DNA of 64,000 nucleotides from positions 20,066,628-20,130,627 of the forward strand of contig OZ037767.1 in NCBI GenBank assembly GCA_964035545.1, written 5' to 3'. A program made the position numbers and the translations under genes. The DNA comes from Bugula neritina. Lineage: Eukaryota; Bryozoa; Gymnolaemata; Cheilostomatida; Bugulidae. This document shows, piece by piece, positions 1 to 11,900 of this stretch (positions are counted from its first letter, which is position 1; every line of letters begins with the position of its first letter). Under the pieces are notes generated by a model. The model searched no databases and was not told the DNA's origin. It saw nothing but the letters and a program-made list of their open reading frames with translations.

Positions 1-223
1 TTCAACTTGGTAACTTATGTTTACATCTTACTGTAACTAAGCCTCGAAATCATTGCTAATCTTGAATAAAACATTGTGAGGGGATTGATGGACCACCCTC
101 AAAGTTCCAAAAGTGAAGCCTTTAAGCCCTTTTTTCAAACATATATTATGTTTGCGTCTCCAAAAATAACTTAATTTAAGAGCTCAAGCCTTAGAGAAAC
201 AATAGAACGCGTTTAGTAATTAC

Positions 224-1691
224 CCCCTCTTTCTTAACGTTGGAGGTACTGTCCGTCGCACACGCAGTGCCGTCTTCTTCCAGCATATTATTGTTGTTCA
301 TTGCATCTAGAAAAGTGACAGAAACATTAGTAAACAAGTAGCGTAAGTGAAGTATTGAAAGATAACGTAGAGATATGGAAAGGTTATTGATAAAATAGCA
401 GTTATTCTGTAACACATTGACATAGAGCCTATAAATACACTTGATGAGACTTTTGAAGGGTGATAATGAGAGACCACAGGCTACTGCTCTCTTGTCTGAA
501 GAACTTACAATGAGCTGAAGGAGTTACCATGTAAGAATAAAACATACATTTCATAGAGCATGTGCTTAGGTAATACTAAGACTATGTAAGAACAAAGGTG
601 TGGTGCCCTGAAATTCTACAAATTACGTGGGAGACAATTAACATTTTTGTACCTCAGTTGCATTTAAATATAAAGGCAGAAGCTATGAATGTTATAGTCA
701 TAATACAGTGAATGACATAGTGCAATGGCATACACTGCCTTTAATTTAGTAGGGGTAGTGTTATACTACAAACGCTCAATTTAACCTCAATTACAATATA
801 GGTGACTGGGTTATTGTAAAAAGACTATGCCTCTTTGTATTCTGAGTTCTTAACAATAATACAGAAAACATTTCAACTACGCAATAGACAAAAGGTGTTG
901 GAATATTTCCTACAGTTGCTCAGCACTAAGGGCTGTGTTGACACAGCCAGGTGATGATGCAATCTAATGTGATAATAATAGAAGGTATCACAAGACGTTG
1001 ACTCTGCGGCATCACCTAACTGAAGTATCAGCTACCACCTGGAATAACCCTCCTTTCATAGTGTATCGGCATGTGATGTTGGTCACATGACAATAACAAA
1101 TAAACTTGAGACAGGTTCAACCCACAACACTGTAACTATAACTAGCTGTCACAACACTGCTGCTACAACTGTCATGAAATTGTGACCATGACCATCACAA
1201 CTCACAACACTGTGACTATTACCAACTGTCACAACACTGGGGCTGTAACTAACTGTCACATTATTGTGACTATTTAACCAGCTGCAACATTACTATTACC
1301 AGCTGTAAGAGCACTGTGACTATTACCAGCTAAGAAGCTAATAACAACCCAGAAGTATAAACTGTGGCAATACGAAAACTCTTTGAGTAGAATGTTATTT
1401 TTTCAGCTGTTATTGAAGTTCCATACTAAAAAGTAGTCATTTTAAAGTGTAACTCAAAAAGAATGTCACACCACCAAAGACAAATTACTTTTGCAGAATG
1501 CTAGTGAATAACCATGGAAAGAGAGGAACAGATATGTTTTCTACAGAAACCAAAACCATGTTATTCGTAGCTCTCTGTAACTCAGAAGTACCTGTTGCTG
1601 CAGTTAGACCGAAATCTTCAGTGGGTGACGGCATGTAGAAAATGGAGCCCACACTCGGAACTTTTCGTCTTGTAGAACTTCTGCTACTCAT
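224..1691 (-). CDS. 5' part of an unidentified spliced gene (two candidate coding exons)
   Basis: I do not recognise this gene. Candidate exon 1 (1691-1592) opens with ATG just after an in-frame upstream stop. It encodes a short basic, Ser/Arg-rich start (MSSRSSTRRKVPSVGSIFYM) and a Thr/Gly tail, then meets a GTACTT donor with one base left over. Candidate exon 2 (306-224) follows a good acceptor (pyrimidine-rich, ending TTTTCTAG), has the matching phase, encodes an Asn run (NNNNM) and an acidic stretch (LEEDG), and ends at GGG/GTAATT. The joined 62 codons stay open. The peptide looks disordered and no domain is visible; the rest of the gene would lie beyond the left edge. It shares the strand of TBCC, whose stop codon is about 2.6 kb upstream of this start. 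The call rests only on matching splice phase and a protein-like composition, so it could be chance. Confidence 0.4.
1090..1345. repeat. imperfect tandem repeat (CAACACTGTGACTATTACCAGCTGT-like)
   Basis: Degenerate repeats built from CTGTCACAACACTG and ACTATTACCAGCTG blocks run for about 250 bp inside the inferred intron of the left-edge gene. Units are diverged and of unequal length. Confidence 0.6.
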
Positions 1692-4211
1692 GATTTCTGG
1701 TCGACCAACTAATCAGTAATCACATGCCTAAAGAGAATAAGATGGAGACAGTCAGGGATACTTCAACATTCCATCTTTCACTTAAGAGATAACAGTTATT
1801 TTACCTCTTATATGAGGCCGTTTGCATAAGATTTCATTTTAATGTTGAGGTCTCTAAAATTGAAAACACAAATCCAATTAATAAATAGACATCAACAATG
1901 TCTGGAGCTGACATCTTCGACTTTAGTCAGCGGGGAGACAACTCAAGCAACTCTGAAAATGAACAGGTTGCTCACAAAAAGTGAATATAGAAAGTATTCT
2001 GCCCCAAACAGGAAGTAAGGGTGAGTAATATGCTAATGAGAGCATAAACAGCAGCATAAACTTATAAAACTGAATCAACATGAAACTATTTGACTTTCTG
2101 TGAACTCACTTGGGGAATTTATTTTTCCAACAGCTGATCATTATACTGCTAGACTTAAAGCTAAATTCTCCAGAGTTCAATTATCCAATAAAGCTACTAA
2201 TTTCACGGCAGCAGAAATGTTGCTTTTGGCAAATTGCCATGAAATCTAATAGCATAACCGGTGGTTTCAATGAGCTCAATTATAAGACTAGAGCCTGAAG
2301 GTTTATAAACAATAACATTCTTACACATTAGGTTTTGTTTCAATTTTTCACCCTGAAAGAGAAAAGGACGAGAACTAAACATTTCAGTCTCCCACTGCAA
2401 TAATTCGCAAGTAACAACTATGTTACTTAGCATAGTTGGTAAAAAATTTTAAATATCAAACCAGTTACATGCAGCTTAATTTTGGCTCCTATCAACTCCG
2501 CCAAGCAAAATTCGTTGACCCAAACTTGTATACTTGGGATGGTATGATGTACAGAGCAGAGCCTGTCTAAACAGATTCAGGCTATGTTTTTGGTACGGGT
2601 TCGTAGAGAAACTCTACTACTAACCTCTAGATTTAGGGCTTCGAAACAGCCTATGACTACAAACTCAACTGCAACTTGTGTAGCTTGCTCAAGTAGGACA
2701 TGAGCTGCAGCATAGAGTATTTGTCTATCTACATTCTATAACTCAAATGACTAGCTTTAAATTTCAGCAGTTGCCTTGATAACTTTTACTATGTGGTAAA
2801 TTAAAGCCAACACCAGCTGCCATTGGTTGTCACGCTGTGGTCAATTTTCATAAACTCTGAACTGGGACTTACCTTGCTGGTATGCTGAGATTTTCCTTGG
2901 TGGTATACTGGAACTTACCTTGGTGGTGTGCTGGGAAACACTCATTTAGTAGGTTTCTTCTCTGCACTCATTCAAGTCTGAACTAGCAGGTCCTGTCAAC
3001 TTGATATACTGCAGTGTATGCAGTTTTTGGCTGCCAGTGATTATGTAAACAATGAACACTGATACCACAGCATTGATTAGCCAGCATACGAGGAAGTTGT
3101 ATTGTGCTCCAATCAAACTGAGCTAAATGACTGCAGTGAACAAAACTGACAAAAGTAAATAGGCAAAGTAAATGGTTTATAAGATAATTTAAGTGAGTTT
3201 GATATGATACAGGGTCAAGGTGAATTAGCAATTCCATGACAATTTAAAGTCACATACAGGGAGTTTTAAGACACCAAAATTAATATCAATTTACTTTGGC
3301 AAAGTTCGTATTATTGATAGACTTTAAAACAGCAAGCAGCAATGTTTTTACTACCTAGTGTGTGCAGTGTGTGGATGTATAATAGATGCAGCCTATAGTA
3401 AGCAATACCTGTTGCAATGTATATTAATTTATACAACGCGGTAAGTTGTCATATTAACAAAGTACGTGGTGAGAAAGTTATATACTTAATAATTGAGCTG
3501 ATAGAATGATGAAAGTAACAGATCTTCTTCAGGAAGTAATAATGAAATGCAGTTTGTTATACTTGTTCTGTGAATATCTTATAATTCAACATTTGCTATT
3601 TTATCAACGGGGAGAGTGACCGAGCCCCAACAGTTTGCTGTGTAGTGGATAAGTTCTCATGCTAGTGCAAAGATATTAATGATCAAACGCTGTGTTCATG
3701 TTTGATTTCGACAAAAATTGACAAAGCAGCATAAAAAGCAGCTGACCATATTAAACAAAGTATATGCTGTAGCAGTTATACTACATACATCAAACCTTGA
3801 ATTAACTTTAGTAGCTATTATTGTTCCTAGTCTTTCGATGACATACTATTGTAACAGTGAGTAAATAACTCCAAACACTCACAATTCCAAAACCAAAACA
3901 AGAAGTTATGGTGAATGTAAGACCTAAGTGTAGTATTTCTCAGCTACAGAAGTGTAGAGAGTCACAACTCAATACATAAAATCTTCAACAAATAATAAAC
4001 ATAATTTAAACTCAAGAATCAAGTTTATTAAATGTTTAGCAAGGTATATAAGAGAACTGAAAGAAGCATAAGCACATATGACGGAAACGATCACAATTGA
4101 ATCATGTAGATAGAATGTATGAATATCTATTGGAACATGGGATAAAACTGAAGTAAGTGCAATAAATTAGCTAGAAATAGTTATATGAAGCAATAAATAA
4201 AACTATCACTT
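1692..4211. other. intergenic stretch between the unidentified gene and TBCC
   Basis: AT-rich sequence with short open frames on both strands. None shows a recognisable protein, a consistent splice pattern or a codon bias like the neighbouring genes. I see no RNA gene or transposon ends. Confidence 0.5.
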
Positions 4212-4217
4212 TTTATT
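4212..4217 (-). terminator. poly(A) signal AATAAA for TBCC
   Basis: The plus strand reads TTTATT, which is AATAAA on the minus strand. It lies about 40 bases past the TBCC stop codon, a usual place for a cleavage and polyadenylation signal on a short 3' UTR. Confidence 0.55.
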
Positions 4218-4256
4218 TAATATTTCAGTCAAGAATTTTCTAAATCAATGTTTCAT

Positions 4257-6573
4257 CTAGTCAAATGTGTGACTACTCTGCAGCTCTTCTGGCAGAATTG
4301 ACCAATTAGGCGATTGCTTATCCTTGACTAGCCAATTAAAATCATCCACATCATACCAGTTATTTATTTGGCAGTTTAATCCAGAGGTCTCATAGTGGGA
4401 ATCCAGTTCATCATAAGACAGTTGGTAGGGCGCAAACTTCAGGTCTAAAATAGTTATATTATGTATTTTTCGTTTAAAAATTTACATTTTTCGATATGAA
4501 AATTTGCTAAGTATACCAAGTTGTTTTCATAAAAAATATTACATAATTATAATGTGATGAGAAAACAACTACAAGATGATGACTAAAAAAGAATTTGTGC
4601 TGATATCGGCATATATACAGGTAATATAATATATTACAACATACCTTTGCTGTCTTCTACGATGGCCTTACTTGTGACATGTATGAAGAATGTGCACGTC
4701 GATGATTCATGAATACGCAATTGTTGACATGCCAAAACCAGCGTACAGTTTCTGCATCTCTCAATGAAGATCGACCTAGGTGTGATATAATGAGTCATTG
4801 AATGGTGAGACATATATTTTTTGGTAGCTGCACAAATTGTTAGTATTTTGATCAAAGGTGTTCTCATTACTAAGTCACATGGCCTCAAAATATATTATAG
4901 TCTCGAAGTACAGAAAACAACTTTGAGTGTTCAGTGAATTTGTAATAAATAGAAATACTGTTCTAAGCAATGTTGCCAATTTTTTAAAAATTTTGTACTT
5001 ACTACTTACAATCAGCGTTATGCAGTTAACAATGCTGAGTCAAAAATACAAATCACAGCAAGTCAGCCTAAGTTTTGGTCGAAGCAAAAGCGTCAAGTTC
5101 AGCCAATCAGTGAGTTGAGTTGATTAGAGTTAATTTGAGTTGCAAATAAATACATTTAATGGATATATAATAATAGAGCAGTTATGATTCTAATTAGCAG
5201 ATAGTTAAATGCATTTAGCAGCTGTCTTTAAAAATGTAGCGTTAATTTATATATCTATTTGGAAATAAATATTTATATATATTCAATGACTAATTGGGAA
5301 ATTAAAATTCGCAACAGCGATCACAGTTCAACATCATTAAATTAGAAAAGTCAGTAAATTTCTTCAATAACACTGAAATTGTTGGAATTTTCATTATAAC
5401 ATCATCAAATCACTACGAGTCAACAAACTTATCTGAATGATTGCTATAGAACTAAGTGCTCGAGAACTAAATTGATAGAAATGAGGTTGATTCATAAACG
5501 TTTCACGTCTCCTACTCTTGGTAAATGTTGTAATACACTGACAACACTGAAAATATCGCAAAGATAAAATATAAAAAACTTAAAGCAACTTAGCATCTTC
5601 AGTGTTTTAAATATCTACTCATTATTAGAATTTTGCCACTGAAAGTAAGAACATTTGTCTACATAAATTACTGAAAAGATGTAGTAGTTTCAACAAGGAG
5701 TAAAGAAAGAGGAGAATGCATATGGCAACATGATAAATTAATTAGGCTTACAAATAGTCAATGCAAATACCTACTAACTTACCTAGAGCATGGTCCACAT
5801 AGGACAGTACAATCAACTAAATCAGTTATGTGCATGGCAGTGGGAACTCCTTTAATCTTTATCGTGCAGTTGTTTGCAGATGAAATAATCACATCCTTGT
5901 CAGCTATAGTATCAGCTGTGACAAGAATCGTTTGGTCACTCACATTTCTTATTCTATGCTCATTAACAGCTATGTCATATTTCGACTGAATAGACATAGG
6001 GCTGGTGACATTAGATGCATTGCCTTGAGGTGGGATAGCAGTGGGCACTTTCTCTGAATCTACCTGCTTCTTTTTGTTTTTAAATGCAAATTTTTTCTTT
6101 GGCATTAATTTATCTCGACATGTCGCAATTTCAACCTGAAGGTCGTTAAGTTGTAGTTGCTTTTGGGCAAGATCATAACTAGAAAGAAATATAGCAGAGT
6201 CAGTCACAAACTTTTGAGTTTCTCCAAGTTTAACAGATAGAGAGTCAAAATGAACATTTAGGTTTTCTTTAGGTATTTGGGATGCCAAAGCCAGCCCTTC
6301 TTTAATTGAGCACACATTAGCTGTCAAAGTTTTCATAAAGAAAGCCAAACTTTCCGTTTGAGAAGCAGACTGTTCGTTTTCTTCTTTTCGCTTAGATGCT
6401 AGCTTTAACCGTTCTTCTTCACGTTCTTGAAGTCGTTTTCCCACTAAAGCTTTTTTGTCCTCGTACACTATTTCGTGGGAATCAAGATGAACTTGCAGAG
6501 TCTCAGACTCGGAAAAAGATTGGCTTTTAGAATGATTATCATCAGTTAATTTGTTTACAGACGACGACGCCAT
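4257..6573 (-). CDS. TBCC: tubulin-folding cofactor C (TBCC)
   Basis: TBCC acts last in the tubulin folding pathway: with cofactors D and E it stimulates GTP hydrolysis by beta-tubulin and releases the alpha/beta dimer in the cytosol. Three exons join in phase: 6573-5783, 4775-4645 and 4444-4257 (stop TAG), giving 369 aa against about 346 in human. Residues 1-150 are charged and helical, matching the N-terminal spectrin-like domain. A Lys-rich linker (MPKKKFAFKNKKK) follows, then the C-terminal beta-helix C-CAP/TBCC domain from about residue 200 to 355. The family motif CQQLRIH is at 280-286; its Arg284 corresponds to the GTPase-activating arginine finger known in TBCC and RP2. The end (LKFAPYQLSYDELDSHYETS, then NWYDVDDFNWL) also matches the family. 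The start ATG has A at -3 and G at +4. Expression is probably housekeeping; no specific control site was recognised. Confidence 0.95.
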
Positions 6574-7469
6574 TTTATTCTTTGAGGCTCAACTAAAAAT
6601 GAAAATTATTATAAAAATTACTTTCAGATGAAGTTTCAGTTTTACTTTTAGCTTCAGTGTCAGTTTGTCTCTTCAAAGTAAAAAAAAAAATAATAGTAAT
6701 TGTAACATCAATAATTATAATAAATATAATATCAAATCAATGAATTGAGCTGTTTTCGTAAAAACAATTTCAACTTCAACTTCAAGTGGCCCACTTCCAG
6801 AACTGAAACACAGTATTTATTATGCACTTAATATGAAATTTAATTTTCATTGCAATAATTCACCTTGTAACTCACCTTGCAGTAAATTTTACAAAAGTAA
6901 CGTGTCTCAACTACAATATCAATATAGATATGAGTATCCGTCACCATGAGTCATTTAAAGGCTAGAATAGAAGCTCAAATCTACAAAACAAGATAACGCC
7001 GGAAGCATGAAAGAAAAACTCCAAACGGAACCGTTCGGATCAATTTTCTTGATGTCTCTTCTAAATTATTATTAATAATAGATTCATAATTATAATATTA
7101 AAGCTTCGGTTGTGCATTGCCTTAGTTCAGAGAGTATGCGAAAGGATTTATGAACTTTGTAAGTACCAGTGCAGAGAACCTGTAACTAAGATAATTGTAA
7201 AGTTTATGGTCTATTTTCTAACCCTGCAAGGCACAGCTCATGACTGGCTTTCTCCACTGGGATTACTATCAAATGTAAAAGTGAAAATATAACCTTCATG
7301 ATTTTTTTACTATAAATGATAAGTGAAATTGAATAACTGAAATAATTATAATATGTTTCATGTTAAGTAACTTTAAGCTTTCATTATCAATCGTAATTAA
7401 TATTCTTATTATATTCTTATTAGTTTACCATTTCACTTTCAGTCTCTTCTGGTTATAAAATTAAAATTA

Positions 7470-8160
7470 AATATATTTAATCTAAAATTAATATTACTAT
7501 TAATAGTAATACTTATGCTTATACTTATAGTAATGCTGAGTAATACTATCAGTAATACTAATACTAATAGTAACAGTAATAGAAAATAGTGTTAAATCAT
7601 AAAATTTAATTAAAATAATTATAATTATAATGCCAATGATAATCACTAATCAGTATCACTATTAGTATTGCTATTGGTCTATCACTATTGCATTTACTGT
7701 ATTAGTATTACTATTACTATTAGTATTACTATTAGTATTACTATAAATATAACTATAATTATTTAAACTTGGTATTAGACTATTACTATTACTAGAAGTA
7801 AATCTAAATGTATTACTATTAGATTACTATTACTATTAGTATAACTATAACATTAAGTTTTAGTGTAATTATAAGTAGTACTATTGGTATTAGCTTAGAT
7901 CTCATTCTGATTCTAATTAATGATAAATATGAATATGAAATTTGACAAATGATAAGTGATAGGGACTATGGTTATGACAGTATGAGTATGACATTAATTT
8001 TGAACTTAGAGTAGAAGTATAACTAATAACTGTAGAATATATGTATAACTATAAGTATAAGTAAAACTAAAACTAAAAGCAAAAGAGGTATTATTTAATT
8101 TTATACCATAGCCTACTTATACTGATACTTATACTTATAGTTATACTTATAGCTATGGTA
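7470..8160. repeat. low-complexity ATT/ACT/AGT triplet-rich tract
   Basis: Runs of TATTACTATTAGTATTACTA-type sequence with no fixed unit longer than 3-6 bases. It resembles a decayed trinucleotide microsatellite. Confidence 0.7.
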
Positions 8161-8201
8161 AGACTATAATAAAAATAAAACTGTTTAGACTGAATTATTA
8201 T

Positions 8202-8323
<122 letters not shown>

Positions 8324-8991
8324 GTTTAATTGTTTGCATTGAGCCTAAATCAAACTTTATCATCATGATAGTTAACGTGTGCACACAACCAATACAATGA
8401 TCACCACCAATGGGCATTATGATCATAATAATACTCATAATGATAATAATCAGTTTATCATTATTATTCCGTAGGCTCATATTGATGTCTATAGTGATAG
8501 ACAAAATGATAATCATAATCATAGTGGTAACCATCACCTTATTTGTAATGATAATCACAATCGACAAGTTATAAAAATAATAAAATTGTAAATTAGAATA
8601 AAGATGATGATATTGATTACTATGATAATAATTATAATAACCATAATGATGATACTGATAAAAATTGGAAATGGACGTAAACTTGTGCTATTCATCTCAT
8701 ATTCACTTATGTATTAATTGCTACTAATAGGCCATTAAATGTATCATTTGACAATAGTCAATACTTAGTAATTTGTTGTAAGAGTAATTATCAGAGTTGG
8801 TTAGGAAACAGATTGCAGCTCTTGTTTTGACTTTATACCCTAATCATAGTTAGCTAATCAGTTACACCATGAACTCTATGGCTAGAAGGTGCATGAACTT
8901 GAAATAATTGCAGCAGAAAAGCATATCACATTGGTGCTATAAATATAACATAAACCTTTCTCTAGATACGATTAGTGGGACCGAGCTAGTT

Positions 8992-11900
8992 ATGTCACTA
9001 ACCAAGGATCTTGTCGGTGCAGAATGTGGCGGAGTCAATCCTCTGATGCGACTCACCGGTCACATGAGTCAAGATCAGAGTCGCAGACAAGATGGATTTC
9101 GTCAGCCAATAGCAGCGCCTCTCCCCAATCGGGGAATTACTCAGGAAGAACAGGTATCATAAGTCTGGCATCTTTTCATTACTGTATTCTGCTATTTTAA
9201 AAAATAAATCCTTTAAACCATATGGCCTTGTTCAAGAGATATTCAGGCTGAAACATTTGATGGTTTGCAAACCGCTAACATTGTGGTATCTAGCCTATAG
9301 TTCAGTGGTTGATGAACTGGTGTGGATATGTTACGAGTTGCTGGCAGATTGGTGGCCAATAAATGAATGGTTTGTTGTTGCAGTTGGCCAATGAGTTCCT
9401 GTATGAACAGACTAATCGGAGACAGATGGTGCCTCAGAGCTTTGAGATGGCCGGTCTGTTGCAGGAGCTGCGAGAAATGGATGAGGCTGCGGTTTATAGG
9501 CAATCAGCCCCTCAGAGAGGTAAGTTATATACTCTTGGTCTAACTCTCACTGTCAGTCATGGACTCTCGGTCTAACTCTCACTGTCAGCCATGTACTCTC
9601 AGTCTATTTATCTCACTGTCAGTCATGTAGTCCCTGTCTAACTCTTGCACTTCATTCAATGACACTAGTAGTAATTATTTTCAACTCACATATTCATTGT
9701 ATTAAGAAGCATTCATACACGTATGATGTGCACCTCACAATTTACCCCTCAGTATAGCATGTGTTACTGTATCCAGTGTAAAGATGTAAAGCATGCAGTC
9801 AAGTTATTTCCCCTATTATAGTGTGTAGGGCATAGTTCTATAGTTCTTTGAGTTCCACTGCAAGAGTGAAACGAAGTGTTACATAATTAATTGAATTAAA
9901 TTTTGTCCTATTTCATGGTAATTTTGCTTTGGAAATGTGTACACTTAGAATTTAGGATATTTTCTAGCACCTGGCATTTCTATTTACTGGATACATTTCA
10001 TGGCCTTCGTTACTTCCTCATCATATGTACTGTTTAACCTTGACCTTCACTTACAGCACCGGCTGTCGCAGAGTTGGCCACTCACGCTAACTGGGCACAG
10101 CAGTTTCTAGCCAATGAGAAATCTCAGATAGCATCAGCTGCTGCTGATTTTGACACTGTGGTTCCTCAGATATCTCATACTAACAGACCTGCCCTTATGG
10201 GGGGCCCGATGATGCCACGTGCTCATATGATGGACCCCAGGCTACATATGGTTCACCAACAACACTGGTTCAACTTTACTTCTTTCTTTATAAACTTCCT
10301 AGTTCAAATTTGTTATAATTGTAACTGCTTGTGTATAAAATAAATAGTATACTGTATATTTTATACTGTATACTATACGTTGTCACTGTATACTATACGT
10401 TGTTACTGTATACTATACGTTGTTACTGTTTTCTATACATATACAATATATTCTATACATTGTTACTATATACTATACGTTGTTACTGTATACTATACGT
10501 TGTTACTGTATACTATACGTTGTTACTGTATACTATACGTTGTCACTGTTTTCTATACATATACAATATATTCTATACATTGTTACTATATACTATACGT
10601 TGTTACTGTATACTATACGTTGTTACTGTATTCTATACGTTGTTACTGTATACTATACGTTGTTACTGTATACTATACGTTGTCACTGTATACTATACGT
10701 TGTTACTGTATTCTATACGTTGTTACTGTATACTATACGTTGTTACTGTATACTATACGTTGTTACTGTATACTATACGTTGTTACTGTATACTATACGT
10801 TGTTACTGTATACTATACGTTGTTACTGTATACTATACGTTGTTACTGTATTCTATACGTTGTTACTGTATACTATACGTTGTTACTGTATACTATACGT
10901 TGTTACTGTATACTCTACATATACAATGTATTCTATATGTTGTTTCTGTATTCACAGGGAAAGTAAGCCTCCACTATCAAAGGAACAGGCTGAGGTTTGG
11001 ACTAAACCTTTCCAAGAACCTGACGAGTTGGTAAAAACTGCGAGGGAACTCCATGACGGTGTGACAGACCCGAAGCTAAAGAGCTCTAAAGTTGGTATAA
11101 AATGTGATGAGCTTTAACATTACGTGATGCATTTTCATTGATAGATCTCATTGTAAGAATAAAGTAGAAAATATGAAGTATGAAATATAAAGTATAAAAT
11201 ATAAAATATAATATATATATATATATATATATTTTTTGCTGTTGCATGTAGCATAAAATATAAACTTGTATGACATTAATTTTTAGTCACCCTAACTTAC
11301 TCTCTTTTTAGTTTATGCAGTTCGTTAAAGATATCGCGGATGAAGAGGTCACTGTGCAGGGAAATGATGTCACGAGATCTTCTAATAGTTCAAATGTACG
11401 TACGATTCCGTTTTCATTAACAATATCTCCCCGTGAGTTAATTATATTGTCAAAATCTATCTTATTGCAACAACTCACTGCCACCTTGTTACATGTGTCA
11501 CTATCTGGACTCTGTTACTATGACATGCTACTGCAGGTGGAAGTATAGATGACTCATTTTTACCTGACTATACATGTCATGTGTCACACATACTGTACTG
11601 GCTATAATGCTCATCATAATGACACACCTCACTACAAATGTCACAAATACTGTAGTGAATATATTACTCATAATGACACACCTTACTACACATGTCACAC
11701 ATACTATACTGAATGTAATACTCATCATGGTGACACATGACAGGTAGAGGAATGGGTTAGTCAGTTTCAGCAGACGTCAAATGCCGAGAAAGGAGACGAC
11801 CACCAGAAGTCATTATCAGATAAATGGGCAGAGGAATTAAAGACGGGAAGTACTAAACCAGCAGATGAAGACTTTTGGAAGGTTCTAGAAGAGCAATGGA

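Noticed and set aside
10331-11117. Three overlapping plus-strand open frames of 204-245 codons rich in Tyr, Leu, Cys and Ile
   Set aside because: They translate the 20-bp intron minisatellite in all three frames. The right end merely runs into real PEX5 exon 4.
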